DNA of 64,000 bases from Gordonibacter massiliensis (ex Traore et al. 2017) (GCA_900170005.1 LT827128.1:62001-126000), one strand, 5' to 3'. Positions 51,782 to 61,791 are shown, counted from the first letter of the stretch. Notes: generated from the sequence alone by a model not told the origin. Numbers and translations: made by a program.

Positions 51782-52143
51782 TCGCCGCGGTTCTCGCCGT
51801 GGGCTTGGGCGGTGCGCTGGGGGCCGTGACGCGCGCCTGGTGCACCGACCATGTCGGCCCGCATCTGCCCGAGCAGCTGCCGTGGGCGACGCTCGGCATC
51901 AACGTGGTCGCGTGCTTCGCCATCGGGATCGTGGCCCATGTCGTAATGGACAGCCTGGTGCAGACCATGATTTGCGTGGGGTTTCTGGGAGGGTTCAGCA
52001 CGATGTCCACCATGTGCTACGAGGCGGTCGGCTACTTCATGAAGGGTGACTACCGGCGCTGCTTCGGCTACCTGGCGGTCTCGTACGCCACGGCGCTGGG
52101 GGCGACCGCGCTCGGATTCGCCGTTGCCGCCGCATTGTCGTAG
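51778..52143 (+). CDS. crcB: Fluoride channel subunit CrcB (second copy)
   Basis: A 121-residue partner of the preceding CrcB. It shows 'GLGGALGAVTRAWCTD', 'PWATLGINVVACFAIG' and 'GFLGGFSTMSTMCYEA', the same pore signature. Its short N-terminal region and different charge balance fit an opposite insertion in the membrane. ATG 51778 overlaps the stop of the first copy (ATGA). Confidence 0.9.
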   Translation: MIAAVLAVGLGGALGAVTRAWCTDHVGPHLPEQLPWATLGINVVACFAIGIVAHVVMDSLVQTMICVGFLGGFSTMSTMCYEAVGYFMKGDYRRCFGYLAVSYATALGATALGFAVAAALS

Positions 52144-52384
52144 GCCCCGAGGGGCGAGCTGCACCGTTCGTGCGATATGAGGGGTTGGGCCTTGCTCTTG
52201 CCGGCGTCTGCGACGCGGCGGGTTCCTGGAGGGCTGTCGGCATGCTGCCGGAGCCGCCGGGTCGCTGCCGCTCGATGATTCGGAGGCGTCGCGGGCTCGC
52301 GAGGGTTGCGCGCCGCGCGGGCTTTCGGGGCGGTGCCGGTTCGGCGCGTGCTACCATGGCTGCCGACGAAAAGGAGGTCCTGCT

Positions 52385-53221
52385 TTGCCTATCATCCGCC
52401 TTGACGGTGTGGACGACCCGCGGCTCGCGGTGTACTCGGGCATGACCGACGCGCAGCTGCGCGACTGCCCGGATTTCGAGCACGGGCTGTTCATCGGCGA
52501 GTCTGCGAAGGTGATCGACCGCGCGCTGGCCGCCGGAGTGCGTCCGGTTTCGCTGTTTTTGGAGGAGAAATGGCTCGCGCAAACGCAGCCGCTCATCGAG
52601 CGTTTGTGCGCGGCCGACCCCGCGTTCCCGGTGCTCGTGGCCACGCGCGAGCAGTTCCACGTCGTGACGGGCTACGAGGTGACGCGCGGCGCGCTGGCCG
52701 CGTTCGAGCGTCCGCCGCTGCCGCGCGTTGAGGACTTGCTGGAGGACGCGCGGCGCGTGGCCGTGTTGGAGGACGTGACGAACTACACGAACATCGGCGC
52801 CGTGTTCCGCTCTGCTGCGGCGCTCGGCATCGACGCCGTGCTGGTGACGCCCTCGTGCCACGACCCGCTGTACCGCCGCGCCGCGCGCGTGTCCATGGGG
52901 ACGGTGTTCCAGGTGCCGTGGACCCGCATCGGCAGCAAGCGCGACTGGGCTGCCGAGGGCGTGGGGCTCTTGCGCTCGCTGGGCTTCAAGACCGCCGCGC
53001 TCGCGTTGTCGGACGATTCCCTGCCGCTCCACGACCCGCGCCTGCAGGCTTGCGACAAGCTGGCCCTCGTGCTGGGCACCGAGGGCGACGGCCTGGCCGC
53101 CTCCACCATCGCGGCCTGCGACTACACGGTGCGCATCCCCATGGACCACGACGTGGACTCCCTCAACGTGGCGGCCGCCAGCGCCGTGGCCTTCTGGGAG
53201 CTTAGGACGAAATGGCGGTAG
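52385..53221 (+). CDS. TrmH/SpoU family rRNA or tRNA 2'-O-methyltransferase
   Basis: A 278-residue SPOUT enzyme. After an N-terminal L30e-like substrate domain (residues 1-105) come the three SPOUT motifs: 'NYTNIGAVFRSAAALG' (I), 'LALVLGTEGDGLA' (II) and 'IPMDHDVDSLNVAAASAVAFW' (III, in two adjoining blocks). They form the knot that binds S-adenosylmethionine and the conserved Arg/Asn/Glu active site. The exact nucleotide is not assignable. The start is TTG 52385 with AAAAGGAGG six bases upstream, which is decisive because no ATG lies near. Confidence 0.9.
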   Translation: MPIIRLDGVDDPRLAVYSGMTDAQLRDCPDFEHGLFIGESAKVIDRALAAGVRPVSLFLEEKWLAQTQPLIERLCAADPAFPVLVATREQFHVVTGYEVTRGALAAFERPPLPRVEDLLEDARRVAVLEDVTNYTNIGAVFRSAAALGIDAVLVTPSCHDPLYRRAARVSMGTVFQVPWTRIGSKRDWAAEGVGLLRSLGFKTAALALSDDSLPLHDPRLQACDKLALVLGTEGDGLAASTIAACDYTVRIPMDHDVDSLNVAAASAVAFWELRTKWR

Positions 53222-53603
53222 GTGCTCGACCGACGCGTCGAACGACATCGAGCCTTCTAGTTGCGCGTTGGCACCGAGAATCACCTTGGTGCGCTCCGGT
53301 TGGTACAAAAATCACCGATGCCCCCTTGTTTTCCGGGTTGAAAGCCCGTAGAAAGCCCTTCGCGGTTTGCCGCTGTCTGGTTTTGCGAGGCGTTTGCCCA
53401 GATCGCAAACTTTAGGACTGTTCGCAGGGGGATGCATAGATGGGGACGTCGGTGATTTTTGTGCAAAAGGCGGCTCGGCGCGTTCCGGCGGCGCCTGCGC
53501 TTGGGGTGTGCGGGCGAGCGAAGATGGGGGGCGCTTGCGGATCGCTTTAGCCGAGCTTCTGTCACATGGGCGAGCCTGTCTTGCGTGCAAGTCGCTTCTC
53601 GAA
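53222..53603. other. Intergenic region downstream of the methyltransferase and ldh
   Basis: Convergent genes flank about 380 bp that holds copy C of the 'AAAATCACCG' element and no supported gene. A truncated end-like GAATCACCTTGGTGC occurs at 53278-53292, just left of the element. Confidence 0.5.
53302..53464 (-). mobile_element. 163-bp MITE-like element, 'AAAATCACCG' family, copy C
   Basis: The ends GTACAAAAATCACCGATGCC and GGACGTCGGTGATTTTTGTG are inverted. The core CGTTTGCCCAGATCGCAAAC (53391-53410) is in the reverse orientation compared with copies A and D. It lies between two convergent genes. Confidence 0.78.
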
Positions 53604-54560
53604 TTACCCCAAATCCAACTCCGCCATCACCTTCTTCAGCGCGTCGGCCGACTCGTGCAGCCTCGCCAGCTCGCCCTCCGACAGCGGCGCCGGCACCTGG
53701 TACTCGATGCCGTCCTTGCCCACCACGGCCGGCATCGACAGCACCACGTCGTGCAGGCTGTGCACGCCGTGCTGGTAGTTCGACACGGGAAGAATGGGCT
53801 TCTCGTCGCGGACGATGGCCTCGCAGATGCGCTTCACCGACATGGCTATGCCGTAGTAGGTGGCCTTCTTCTTCGCGATGATCTCGTAGGCGCTGTTCTT
53901 CACGTCCTCGGCGATGCGCTCCATGGCCTCCTCGTGCTCGAAGTGGCCGCGCAGCTCGCAGAAGTCGTTCACGGGGATGCCCGAGACGTTCGCCGTGCTC
54001 CACACCGCTATCTCGCTGTCGCCGTGCTCGCCGATGATGCGCGCGTGCACGTTGCGCGGGTCCACGCCCAGATGCTCGCCCAGGATGTACTTGAACCGCG
54101 CGGTGTCAAGCACCGTGCCCGAGCCGATCACGCGGTTCTCGGGCAGCCCCGAGAGCTTCAGGGCCACGTGGGTGAGGATGTCCACGGGGTTCGACACCAC
54201 GAGCAGGATGCCGGGGAAGTCGCGTCGCGCGATCTCGGGGACGATGGACTTGAAGATGCGCACGTTCTTGTGCACGAGGTCGAGGCGCGTCTCGCCCGGT
54301 TGCTGGTTCGCCCCGGCGGTGACGATGACGATGGCCGCGTCGGCGACGTCGTCGTAGTCGCCCGCGTAGATGTTCATGGGGCCGGCGAAGGGCATGCCAT
54401 GCGCGATGTCGAGCGCCTCGCCCTCGGCGCGCTCGCGGTCCACGTCCACGAGCACCATCTCGGTGAACAGCCCGCTCTGCATGAGGGCGAAGGCCGTGGC
54501 GGAGCCCACGAATCCGCATCCGATGATGGCGACTTTGCGATTGTCGACGGCTCTGGCCAT
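53604..54560 (-). CDS. ldh: L-lactate dehydrogenase
   Basis: A 318-residue NAD-dependent L-LDH. The NAD fold 'VAIIGCGFVGSATAFALM' (residues 10-27), 'DVDRERAEGEALDIAHG', 'TAGANQQPGETRLDLV' (mobile loop with the catalytic Arg region), 'VSNPVDILTH', 'GSGTVLDTARF' and the active-site His in 'IIGEHGDSE' are all present. The Gln of 'NQQPGETR' favours lactate over malate dehydrogenase, in which that position is Arg. AGGAAGGC precedes ATG 54560. It is divergent from the trp operon. Confidence 0.92.
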   Translation of the reverse strand: MARAVDNRKVAIIGCGFVGSATAFALMQSGLFTEMVLVDVDRERAEGEALDIAHGMPFAGPMNIYAGDYDDVADAAIVIVTAGANQQPGETRLDLVHKNVRIFKSIVPEIARRDFPGILLVVSNPVDILTHVALKLSGLPENRVIGSGTVLDTARFKYILGEHLGVDPRNVHARIIGEHGDSEIAVWSTANVSGIPVNDFCELRGHFEHEEAMERIAEDVKNSAYEIIAKKKATYYGIAMSVKRICEAIVRDEKPILPVSNYQHGVHSLHDVVLSMPAVVGKDGIEYQVPAPLSEGELARLHESADALKKVMAELDLG

Positions 54561-54669
54561 GGGAAAGCCTTCCTCTCGGTGGTTTGACGGCGTGCGGCAT
54601 CGAACCTACTGCAAGGCCGGAGGTTCGTCAAGGACGCGCGTCGAATGCACATCGCGCTTGTTCTTTCGT

Positions 54670-54699
54670 TTGACAAACGCGCGGGGGCGGGGGTATGAT
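54670..54699 (+). promoter_or_regulatory. trp operon promoter
   Basis: TTGACA (54670-54675) and TATGAT (54694-54699) are 18 bp apart, a near-consensus sigma-70 promoter. Transcription should start at about 54706, at the beginning of the T-box leader. Confidence 0.85.
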
Positions 54700-54705
54700 G
54701 CCTCC

Positions 54706-55000
54706 AGTTTTGAACGAAACCGCTGAAGTGGAAGTCAAAGCAGCCGTGCACGCACAGAGAGTCCGGGTGGCTGAGAGCCGGATCGAACGCAGGTTGCCAA
54801 ATGGACCACGGAGGGCGCGGTGAACGGCGGCGGAACGGGTTTCCGCCGGCTCAGTATTCGCGACGTGAGGGCATACGTCAGTTGCCGGAGGTATGAAGGT
54901 ACCTCGCAAAGCGCACGGCGCGAGCCGTGAAACAAGGTGGCACCGCGGGCAGCAAGCTCGTCCTTGGCAATGATGGTTTTGTCGAGGACGGGCTTTTTTC
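54706..55000 (+). promoter_or_regulatory. Tryptophan T-box leader
   Basis: The leader has the conserved T-box AACAAGGTGGCACCGCGG (54931-54948) and an upstream specifier loop with the Trp codon UGG (54802-54804). In the T-box the sequence UGGC would pair with the tRNA acceptor GCCA, and tRNA-Trp has G at that position. AGAGAGTC and the later hairpins fit stem I and II layouts. A terminator (54954-54999) competes with the antiterminator. Uncharged tRNA-Trp would therefore allow readthrough into trpE. Confidence 0.92.
54954..54999 (+). terminator. T-box-controlled terminator before trpE
   Basis: AGCTCGTCCTTGGC and GTCGAGGACGGGCT form the stem, followed by TTTTTC. It is the switchable terminator of the trp leader. 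Confidence 0.85.
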
Positions 55001-55037
55001 ATGCCCTCCCGACCAAGACGGAAGGAAGGTGCCGGCC

Positions 55038-56534
55038 ATGTACCCAACGCTCGAAGAGGTGCGCGCCATCGCCGCGGGCGGCGACTACCGTCGCGTGCCC
55101 GTGTGCTGCGAGCTCATGGCCGATCGGTTCACGCCGGTCGAGGTCATGCGCACGCTGCGTTCCGCGAGCTGCCACTGCTTTCTGCTGGAGAGCGCCGAGC
55201 AGGGTGGCGCGTGGGGCCGCTACTCGTTTCTGGGGTGCAACCCCACCCTCGAGCTCACCTGCACGAACGGCACGCTGCGCATACGCGAGGGCCGCGAGGG
55301 CGCTCCCTTGCGCGAGACGGTTGAGGAAACCGACCATCCCGGCCGCGCCATCCGCGCGGTGCTCGAGAGCTGCAAGAGCCCGCAGGTGCCGGGCATGCCT
55401 CCTCTGGCCGGCGGGCTGGTCGGCTACTTCTCGTACGACTACGTGAAGTACGCCGAGCCGCGCCTGCGCGCGGGCGAACTGGCCGATCGCGATTTCCGCG
55501 ACGTCGACCTCATGCTGTTCGACCAGGTGATCGCGTTCGACCACGCGCGCCAGAAGCTGCTCGTGGTGGGCGGCGTGCGCATGGACGACCCCGAGGGCCT
55601 CGAGGCCTCCTACGAGCGGGCGCACGCCGCCCTGCAAGACACGGTGGCCCTGCTGGAGAGCGGCGCCAAGGCGTACTTCCCGCCCCTGCGCCTGCGCGAG
55701 CCCTTGGCTCCGCGCTTCTCGCAGCAGGAGTACGGCGAGATGGTGGAGCGCGCGAAGCGCTACATACGCGAGGGCGACATCTTCCAAGTGGTGCTGTCGA
55801 ACCCGTTAACGGCCGCTGCGGAAGGCAGCCTGTTCGACGCGTACCGCGTGCTGCGCACGACGAACCCCTCGCCGTACCTGTTCTACTTCTCGAGCGACGA
55901 CGTGGAGATCGCGGGGGCCTCGCCGGAGACGTTGACGAAGCTGCAGGACGGCATGCTGCGCACGTTCCCTTTGGCGGGCACGCGCCCGAGGGGCGCGACC
56001 GACGAGGAGGACGCCGCCAACGAGCGCGCCCTGCTGGCCGACGAGAAGGAGCTGGCTGAACACAACATGCTGGTCGACCTGGGTCGCAACGATCTGGGCC
56101 GCGTGAGCGAGCTGGGCAGCGTGCGCGTGGAGCGGCACCTGGCCGTGCAGCGGTTCTCGCACGTCATGCACCTGGGCTCGGAGGTGCGCGGCCGTCTGCG
56201 CGCCGACCGCGACGCGGTGGACGCGCTCGACGCCATCCTGCCGGCCGGGACGCTCTCGGGCGCGCCGAAGCTGCGCGCCTGCCAGATCATCCGGGAGCTG
56301 GAGGGCGCGAAGCGCGGCATCTACGGCGGGGCGGTGGGGTACCTGGACTTCACGGGGAACATGGACACGTGCATATCCATACGGCTGGCGTACAAGAAGG
56401 ACGGGCGCGTGTGCGTGCAGTCGGGCGCGGGCATCGTGGCCGACAGCGACCCGGCCGCCGAGTTCGCCGAGTGCCGCAACAAGGCCCGCGCCGTGGTGGA
56501 CGCGCTCGCCGCGGCGGAAGGGGGCCTGCGATGA
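55038..56534 (+). CDS. trpE: Anthranilate synthase component I
   Basis: A 498-residue enzyme that makes anthranilate from chorismate with the TrpG glutaminase. The N-terminal region contains 'CCELMADRFTPVEVM' and 'FLLESAEQGGAWGRYSFLG', including the 'LLES' feedback-inhibition element. The catalytic half has 'REGDIFQVVLSNP', 'ASPETL', 'TFPLAGTRPRG', 'HNMLVDLGRNDLGRV' and 'AGTLSGAPKLRA'. ATG 55038 follows AAGGAAGG; the frame runs upstream through the leader but that is not protein. It overlaps trpG by 4 nt. Confidence 0.96.
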   Translation: MYPTLEEVRAIAAGGDYRRVPVCCELMADRFTPVEVMRTLRSASCHCFLLESAEQGGAWGRYSFLGCNPTLELTCTNGTLRIREGREGAPLRETVEETDHPGRAIRAVLESCKSPQVPGMPPLAGGLVGYFSYDYVKYAEPRLRAGELADRDFRDVDLMLFDQVIAFDHARQKLLVVGGVRMDDPEGLEASYERAHAALQDTVALLESGAKAYFPPLRLREPLAPRFSQQEYGEMVERAKRYIREGDIFQVVLSNPLTAAAEGSLFDAYRVLRTTNPSPYLFYFSSDDVEIAGASPETLTKLQDGMLRTFPLAGTRPRGATDEEDAANERALLADEKELAEHNMLVDLGRNDLGRVSELGSVRVERHLAVQRFSHVMHLGSEVRGRLRADRDAVDALDAILPAGTLSGAPKLRACQIIRELEGAKRGIYGGAVGYLDFTGNMDTCISIRLAYKKDGRVCVQSGAGIVADSDPAAEFAECRNKARAVVDALAAAEGGLR

Positions 56535-57109
56535 TCCTGCTCGTGGACAACTACGACAGCTTCGCCTACAACCTCTACCAGATGGCGGGAGCCGTCCGCC
56601 CCGACATACAGGTGGTGCGCAACGACGCCATTGACGCGGACGGCATCGCGGCGTTGGAGCCGGACACCCTCATCCTCTCGCCCGGCCCCGGCCGCCCCGA
56701 GAACGCGGGCGTGTGCATGGCGGCGGTCGAGCGCTTCGCGGCCACGGTGCCCATCTTGGGCGTGTGCCTGGGCCACCAGGCCATCTGCGCGGCGCTCGGC
56801 GCCACGGTGGGGTACGCGAAGGAGCTCATGCACGGCAAGGTGTCGCCGGTGGAGGCGACGGGGGAGAGCGCGCTGTTCGCGGGCCTGCCCCGCACGTTCC
56901 CGGTGGCACGCTACCACTCGCTGGCGGTGGACGGGCACACGCTGCCGCCCGCGCTGCGCGTGAGCGCGCGCACGGTCGACGGCGAGGTGATGGCCGTGGA
57001 GCACCGCGAGCTGCCCGTGTTCGGCGTGCAGTTCCATCCCGAGTCGGTGATGACGCCGCACGGGGACGCCATCGTCGGGAACTTCCTGGCGCTGGCCGGG
57101 CGGGCGTAA
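56531..57109 (+). CDS. trpG: Anthranilate synthase component II (glutamine amidotransferase)
   Basis: A 192-residue class I amidotransferase. '[16 protein letters not shown]' is the classic start, '[11 protein letters not shown]' forms the oxyanion loop and the catalytic Cys lies in '[11 protein letters not shown]' (near residue 80). His and Glu are in 'GVQFHPESV'. It supplies ammonia to TrpE. It is not fused to TrpD or TrpE. The 4-nt overlap with trpE points to equimolar synthesis. Confidence 0.95.
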   Translation: MILLVDNYDSFAYNLYQMAGAVRPDIQVVRNDAIDADGIAALEPDTLILSPGPGRPENAGVCMAAVERFAATVPILGVCLGHQAICAALGATVGYAKELMHGKVSPVEATGESALFAGLPRTFPVARYHSLAVDGHTLPPALRVSARTVDGEVMAVEHRELPVFGVQFHPESVMTPHGDAIVGNFLALAGRA

Positions 57110-57149
57110 GGCAGAGGAAAACGACGAACCGGAAAGGAAGTCGAGCACG

Positions 57150-58160
57150 ATGATAAAGGAAGCCATTCTCAAGCTGTCCCGCAAGGAGGACTTGACCTAC
57201 GCCGAGGCGGAGGAGGTGATGAACGAGATCATGAGCGGTGAGACGAGCGCCGTGCAGACGGCGTCGTACTTGACGGCGCTGGCCATGAAGGGCGAGACGG
57301 TGGACGAGATAACCGCGTCGGCCGCCGGCATGCGCGCGCATTGCGTGAAGCTGCTGCACGACCAAGACGTGCTGGAGATCGTGGGAACGGGCGGCGACGG
57401 CTCGAACTCGTTCAACATCTCCACGACGTCGGCCATGGTCATAGCCGCAGGCGGCGTTCCCGTTGCCAAGCACGGCAACCGTGCGGCCTCGTCGAAGTGC
57501 GGCGCGGCCGACGTGCTGGAGGCGCTGGGAGTGAACATCGCGGTGCCGCCCGAGCGCTCGACGGAGCTTCTGGGCGACATCGGCATCTGCTTTTTGTTCG
57601 CGCAGAACTACCACATAGCCATGAAGTACGTGGCTCCGGTGCGCAAGGAGCTGGCCATACGCACCGTGTTCAACATCTTAGGCCCGCTGTCGAATCCGGC
57701 GGGCGCGAACCGCGAGCTCATGGGCGTGTACGAGCAGGCGCTCGTGGAGCCGCTCGCGCAGGTCATGGCGAAGCTCGGCGTGGCGCGCGGCATGGTGGTG
57801 TTCGGACAGGACGGCCTGGACGAGATATCCATGTCCGCGCCCACGAGCGTGTGCGAGATACGCGACGGCTGGTTCCAGTCCTACGAGGTGGCGCCGGAGG
57901 ACTTCGGCTACGAGCGCTGCGCCAAAGACGAGCTGGTCGGCGGCACGCCGACGGAGAACGCGGCCATCGCGCGCGCCATCTTGGAGGGCGGCGAGCGGGG
58001 CGGCAAGCGTCAAGCCGTGTGCTTGAACGCGGGCGCGGCGCTCTACATCGGCGGCGTTGCGGACACGATGGCCCAGGGCGTGCGCCGGGCCGAGGAGCTC
58101 ATCGACTCCGGGGCGGCGCTGGCGAAGCTCGACGAGTTCGCGCGGGAGAGCAACCGATGA
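57150..58160 (+). CDS. trpD: Anthranilate phosphoribosyltransferase
   Basis: A 336-residue enzyme joining anthranilate to PRPP. '[15 protein letters not shown]' (residues about 78-92) is the PRPP-binding glycine-rich loop, '[21 protein letters not shown]' (in two parts) is the signature, and '[22 protein letters not shown]' is also diagnostic. GGAAAGGAAG lies nine bases ahead of ATG 57150. It overlaps trpC by 4 nt. Confidence 0.96.
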   Translation: MIKEAILKLSRKEDLTYAEAEEVMNEIMSGETSAVQTASYLTALAMKGETVDEITASAAGMRAHCVKLLHDQDVLEIVGTGGDGSNSFNISTTSAMVIAAGGVPVAKHGNRAASSKCGAADVLEALGVNIAVPPERSTELLGDIGICFLFAQNYHIAMKYVAPVRKELAIRTVFNILGPLSNPAGANRELMGVYEQALVEPLAQVMAKLGVARGMVVFGQDGLDEISMSAPTSVCEIRDGWFQSYEVAPEDFGYERCAKDELVGGTPTENAAIARAILEGGERGGKRQAVCLNAGAALYIGGVADTMAQGVRRAEELIDSGAALAKLDEFARESNR

Positions 58161-59131
58161 GCGCGGAGTCGTTCGAAGCGGTCGACGCGGCACGCGGCGC
58201 GGGCGGGCCGGGTGCTCCGTTCGTTGCAGGCGCGGAAAGCATTCTGGAGAAGATCGCCGCGTGCACGCGCGAGCGCGTAGAGGACGAGAAGCGCGTGCGG
58301 CCTTTGGCCGAAGTGCGCCGCGCGGCCGAAGAGCGGTTGGCGGCCGAGCGGGCGGTGGAGGGGCGGCCGACGGCCGAGCGGGCGGCTGCCGCGACGTCTG
58401 GAAGCGCGTCGTCCGCGCCCGACGCGCTCGCTGCGGCGCGTGGGCGGGCGCCGGACGCCCTCCCGTTCGAGCGCGCCCTCGCGCGGCCCGGCATCTCCTT
58501 CATCTGCGAGGTGAAGCGCGCCTCCCCCTCGAAGGGGCTTATCGCGCCCGACTTCCCCTATGTGGACATCGCGCGCGACTACGAGGCGGCGGGCGCCGCG
58601 GCCGTGTCGTGCTTGACGGAGCCCTTCTGGTTCCAAGGGCGCGACGAGTACCTAGCCGAGATCGCGCGGGCGGTGGACATCCCCGTGCTGCGCAAGGACT
58701 TCGTGGTGGACGAGTATATGGTGTACGGCGCGAAGGCCCTGGGCGCTCAGGCCGTGCTGCTCATCTGCTCCATCCTGGACGACGGGGAGCTGGCGGCCTA
58801 CCGGGTGCTTTGCGACGAGCTGAGGCTGTCCGCGCTCGCGGAGGCGCACACCGAGCGCGAGGTGGAACGGGCGCTTGCGGCCGGGGCGCGCGTGGTGGGC
58901 GTGAACAACCGCGATCTGGCCACGTTCGAAGTGGATCTGGACACGAGCCGCCGGCTGCGCGCGCTCGCGGGCCCCGAGGCGCTGTTCGTGGCCGAGAGCG
59001 GCATCCGCACGTGCGCCGACGTGGCGCGCCTGCGCGAGGACGGCGTGGATGCGGTGCTCGTGGGCGAGGCGCTCATGCGCGCCGCCGACAAGCGCGCCGC
59101 GTTGGACGAGCTGCGAGGGGAGGGCTCATGA
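58157..59131 (+). CDS. trpC: Indole-3-glycerol phosphate synthase with N-terminal insert
   Basis: A 324-residue TIM-barrel enzyme closing the indole ring. '[16 protein letters not shown]' (residues about 112-127), '[15 protein letters not shown]', '[19 protein letters not shown]' (parts), '[17 protein letters not shown]' and '[11 protein letters not shown]' are complete, with both catalytic Lys and Glu. Usual TrpC is about 260 residues. The extra length is an Ala/Arg/Glu-rich segment (about 45-97) with repeated 'AAERA'-type and 'GRPTAERA' units between the first helix and the barrel. It is in frame and probably solvent-exposed. Confidence 0.94.
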   Translation: MSAESFEAVDAARGAGGPGAPFVAGAESILEKIAACTRERVEDEKRVRPLAEVRRAAEERLAAERAVEGRPTAERAAAATSGSASSAPDALAAARGRAPDALPFERALARPGISFICEVKRASPSKGLIAPDFPYVDIARDYEAAGAAAVSCLTEPFWFQGRDEYLAEIARAVDIPVLRKDFVVDEYMVYGAKALGAQAVLLICSILDDGELAAYRVLCDELRLSALAEAHTEREVERALAAGARVVGVNNRDLATFEVDLDTSRRLRALAGPEALFVAESGIRTCADVARLREDGVDAVLVGEALMRAADKRAALDELRGEGS

Positions 59132-59772
59132 CGCGGATCAAGGTGTGCGGCCTCGTGCGCGCGGCCGACGTGGACGCCGTGAACGCGGCGCGACCCGACT
59201 TTGCCGGGTTCGTGGTGGACGTGCCCGCCAGCCGCCGCAGCGTGTCGCCCGCCGAGGTGCGCGCGCTCGCGGCGCGTCTGGACGCGGGCATCCAGGCGGT
59301 GGGCGTGTTCGTGGACGCGCCGGCGGCGACGGTGGCGGAGCTGCTGAACGACGGCACGCTCGACGCGGCGCAGCTGCACGGAAGCGAGGACGCGGCCTAT
59401 GTGTCGGCGTTGCGCGCGCTCACCGACAAACCGCTCGTGCAGGCCTTTCGCGTGGCGAGCGCCGCGGATGTCGCCCGCGCCGAGGCGAGCGCGGCCGATC
59501 GCGTGCTGCTCGACAGCGGCGCGGGCAGCGGGCGGACGTTCGACTGGAAGCTCGCCCGCGCCTGCAAGCGGCCGTTCTTCCTGGCGGGAGGGCTCGAGTC
59601 CGGCACCATCGCCCGGGCCGTCGAGGCGGCGCGGCCCTTCGGCGTGGATTTGAGCAGCGGGGTCGAGACGAACGGGGCGAAGGACCCCGAGAAGATCGCC
59701 CGGGCGGTAGCCGAAGCGCACGGCGCGGACGCGCCCGAAGCGGAAACGACGAGAGCAAGGGAGCAACGATGA
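59128..59772 (+). CDS. trpF: Phosphoribosylanthranilate isomerase
   Basis: A 214-residue TIM-barrel isomerase. '[17 protein letters not shown]' carries the catalytic Cys (residue 7), '[13 protein letters not shown]' and '[15 protein letters not shown]' are family blocks, and the catalytic Asp lies in '[15 protein letters not shown]'. The phosphate-binding 'FFLAGGL' and 'GVDLSSGVE' follow. ATG 59128 overlaps the trpC stop. A separate trpF (not fused to trpC) is the actinobacteria/Firmicutes pattern. Confidence 0.94.
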   Translation: MTRIKVCGLVRAADVDAVNAARPDFAGFVVDVPASRRSVSPAEVRALAARLDAGIQAVGVFVDAPAATVAELLNDGTLDAAQLHGSEDAAYVSALRALTDKPLVQAFRVASAADVARAEASAADRVLLDSGAGSGRTFDWKLARACKRPFFLAGGLESGTIARAVEAARPFGVDLSSGVETNGAKDPEKIARAVAEAHGADAPEAETTRAREQR

Positions 59773-60953
59773 CCAAAGGAAGGTTCGGCGTGCACGGGGG
59801 CCAGTACATCCCCGAGACGCTGATGAACGCCGTGGGCGAGCTGGAAGAGGCCTACGCGCACTACCAGGAGGACCCGGAGTTCAACCGAGAGCTCGCGGAC
59901 CTGCTCAACAACTACGCGGGGCGCCCCTCGCGCCTCTACTTCGCCGGGCGCATGACGGAGGATCTGGGCGGCGCGAAGGTGTACCTCAAGCGCGAGGATC
60001 TGAACCATACCGGCGCCCACAAGATCAACAACGTGCTGGGCCAGGCGCTGCTGGCCAAGAAGATGGGGAAGACCCGCCTCATCGCCGAGACGGGCGCCGG
60101 CCAGCACGGCGTGGCCACCGCCACCGCGGCGGCGCTCATGGGGATGGAGTGCGAGGTGTTCATGGGCCGCGAGGACACCGAGCGCCAGGCGCTCAACGTG
60201 TACCGCATGCGCCTTTTGGGCGCGCAGGTGCACCCGGTGGACGAGGGCACGGCCACGCTCAAGGACGCCGTGTCCGCCACGTTCCGCGAGTGGACCACGC
60301 GCATCGACGACACGCACTACGTGCTGGGGTCGGTCATGGGCCCGCACCCGTTCCCCACCATCGTGCGCGACTTCCAAGCGGTCATCTCGCGCGAGATCAA
60401 GCAGCAGCTGGCCGAGCGCGAAGGGCGCCTGCCCGACGCGGTGCTGGCCTGCGTGGGCGGCGGCTCGAACGCCATCGGGGCGTTCTACCACTTCATCGAC
60501 GACCCGTCGGTGCGCCTGATCGGCTGCGAGGCGGCCGGGCGCGGCGTGGACGGCTTCGAGACGGCCGCCACCATCGCCACGGGGCGGCTCGGCATCTTCC
60601 ACGGCATGAAGAGCTACTTTTGCCAAGACGAGCACGGCCAGATCGCGCCCGTGTACTCCATCTCGGCCGGGCTCGACTACCCCGGCGTGGGGCCCGAGCA
60701 CGCGGCCCTGCACGACGCGGGGCGCGCCGAGTACGTGCCCGTCACCGACGACGAGGCGGTGGAGGCGTTCGAGTACCTGAGCCGCATGGAGGGCATCATC
60801 CCCGCCATCGAGTCGGCCCATGCGGTGGCGCACGCGCGCACGCTCGCGCCCGCCATGGGCAAGGACCAGATCATGGTCATCAACATCTCCGGGCGCGGCG
60901 ACAAGGACTGCGCCGCCATAGCCCGCTATCGAGGGGAGGACCTCCATGAGTAG
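59769..60953 (+). CDS. trpB: Tryptophan synthase beta subunit
   Basis: A 394-residue PLP enzyme that joins indole and serine. '[14 protein letters not shown]' starts the protein, the PLP lysine is in '[15 protein letters not shown]' (near residue 87), the indole-binding '[18 protein letters not shown]' follows, and '[10 protein letters not shown]' binds the cofactor phosphate. This is the TrpB1 type that works with TrpA. It starts at ATG 59769 overlapping the trpF stop and overlaps trpA by 8 nt. Confidence 0.97.
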   Translation: MTKGRFGVHGGQYIPETLMNAVGELEEAYAHYQEDPEFNRELADLLNNYAGRPSRLYFAGRMTEDLGGAKVYLKREDLNHTGAHKINNVLGQALLAKKMGKTRLIAETGAGQHGVATATAAALMGMECEVFMGREDTERQALNVYRMRLLGAQVHPVDEGTATLKDAVSATFREWTTRIDDTHYVLGSVMGPHPFPTIVRDFQAVISREIKQQLAEREGRLPDAVLACVGGGSNAIGAFYHFIDDPSVRLIGCEAAGRGVDGFETAATIATGRLGIFHGMKSYFCQDEHGQIAPVYSISAGLDYPGVGPEHAALHDAGRAEYVPVTDDEAVEAFEYLSRMEGIIPAIESAHAVAHARTLAPAMGKDQIMVINISGRGDKDCAAIARYRGEDLHE

Positions 60954-61791
60954 CATCCAAGCGCCGGCCGCCCAGCCGGGAGGCGCGTCCGCCGCCGCGT
61001 CGGGCGCCGCCCGCGTCGCGCGCGCCTTCGCCTCCGGCAAGGCGTTCGTGCCGTTCGTCACCTGCGGCGACCCCGATCTGGAAACCACCGAGGAGCTGGT
61101 GGTGGCCATGGCCGAGGCCGGGGCCGATCTGGTGGAGCTGGGCATCCCGTTTTCGGATCCCACGGCGGAAGGGCCCGTCATCCAGGCCGCCAACCTGCGG
61201 GCGCTCGCCAAAGGCGTGACCACCGACCAGGTGTTCGAGCTGGTGGAGCGCGTGCGGAAACGCACGGACGTGCCGCTCGCGTTCATGACGTACGCCAACG
61301 TGCCGTTCTCCTTCGGAGCGGAGCGGTTCGCGCGCCGCATGGCCGAGACGGGGGTGGACGCGCTCATCCTGCCCGACATCCCCTTCGAGGAGAAGGAGGA
61401 GTTCGCGGCTCCCTGCCGTGCGGAGGGCGTTGCGTTCGTGTCGTTGGTCGCGCCCACGTCGCACGAGCGCGTGCAGATGATAGCGCGCGAGGCCGAAGGG
61501 TTCGTGTACTGCGTGTCGTCGCTCGGCGTGACGGGCGCGCGCGAGAACATCGCCACGGACGTGACGGCCCTGGTGGAGCGCGTGCGGCGGGCGCGGCCCG
61601 ACATCCCGTGCGCCGTGGGCTTCGGCATCGCCACGCCCGAGCAGGCCGCCGCCATGGCGGCCGTGTCGGACGGCGCCATCGTGGGCAGCGCCATCGTGCG
61701 CCTGGTCGCCGAGCACGGCCGCGCTTGCGTGGAACCGGTGGCCGCCTATGTGCGCGCTATGAAGGCCGCGGTGTCCGCCGTCGAGAATTGA
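60946..61791 (+). CDS. trpA: Tryptophan synthase alpha subunit
   Basis: A 281-residue TIM-barrel subunit cleaving indole-3-glycerol phosphate. '[19 protein letters not shown]' opens the core. The catalytic Glu is in '[19 protein letters not shown]', the catalytic Asp in '[10 protein letters not shown]', and '[15 protein letters not shown]' with '[10 protein letters not shown]' closes the phosphate site. GAGGGGAGGA precedes ATG 60946. The first 25 residues are a variable Ala-rich extension. It is the last trp gene. Confidence 0.96.
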   Translation: MSSIQAPAAQPGGASAAASGAARVARAFASGKAFVPFVTCGDPDLETTEELVVAMAEAGADLVELGIPFSDPTAEGPVIQAANLRALAKGVTTDQVFELVERVRKRTDVPLAFMTYANVPFSFGAERFARRMAETGVDALILPDIPFEEKEEFAAPCRAEGVAFVSLVAPTSHERVQMIAREAEGFVYCVSSLGVTGARENIATDVTALVERVRRARPDIPCAVGFGIATPEQAAAMAAVSDGAIVGSAIVRLVAEHGRACVEPVAAYVRAMKAAVSAVEN

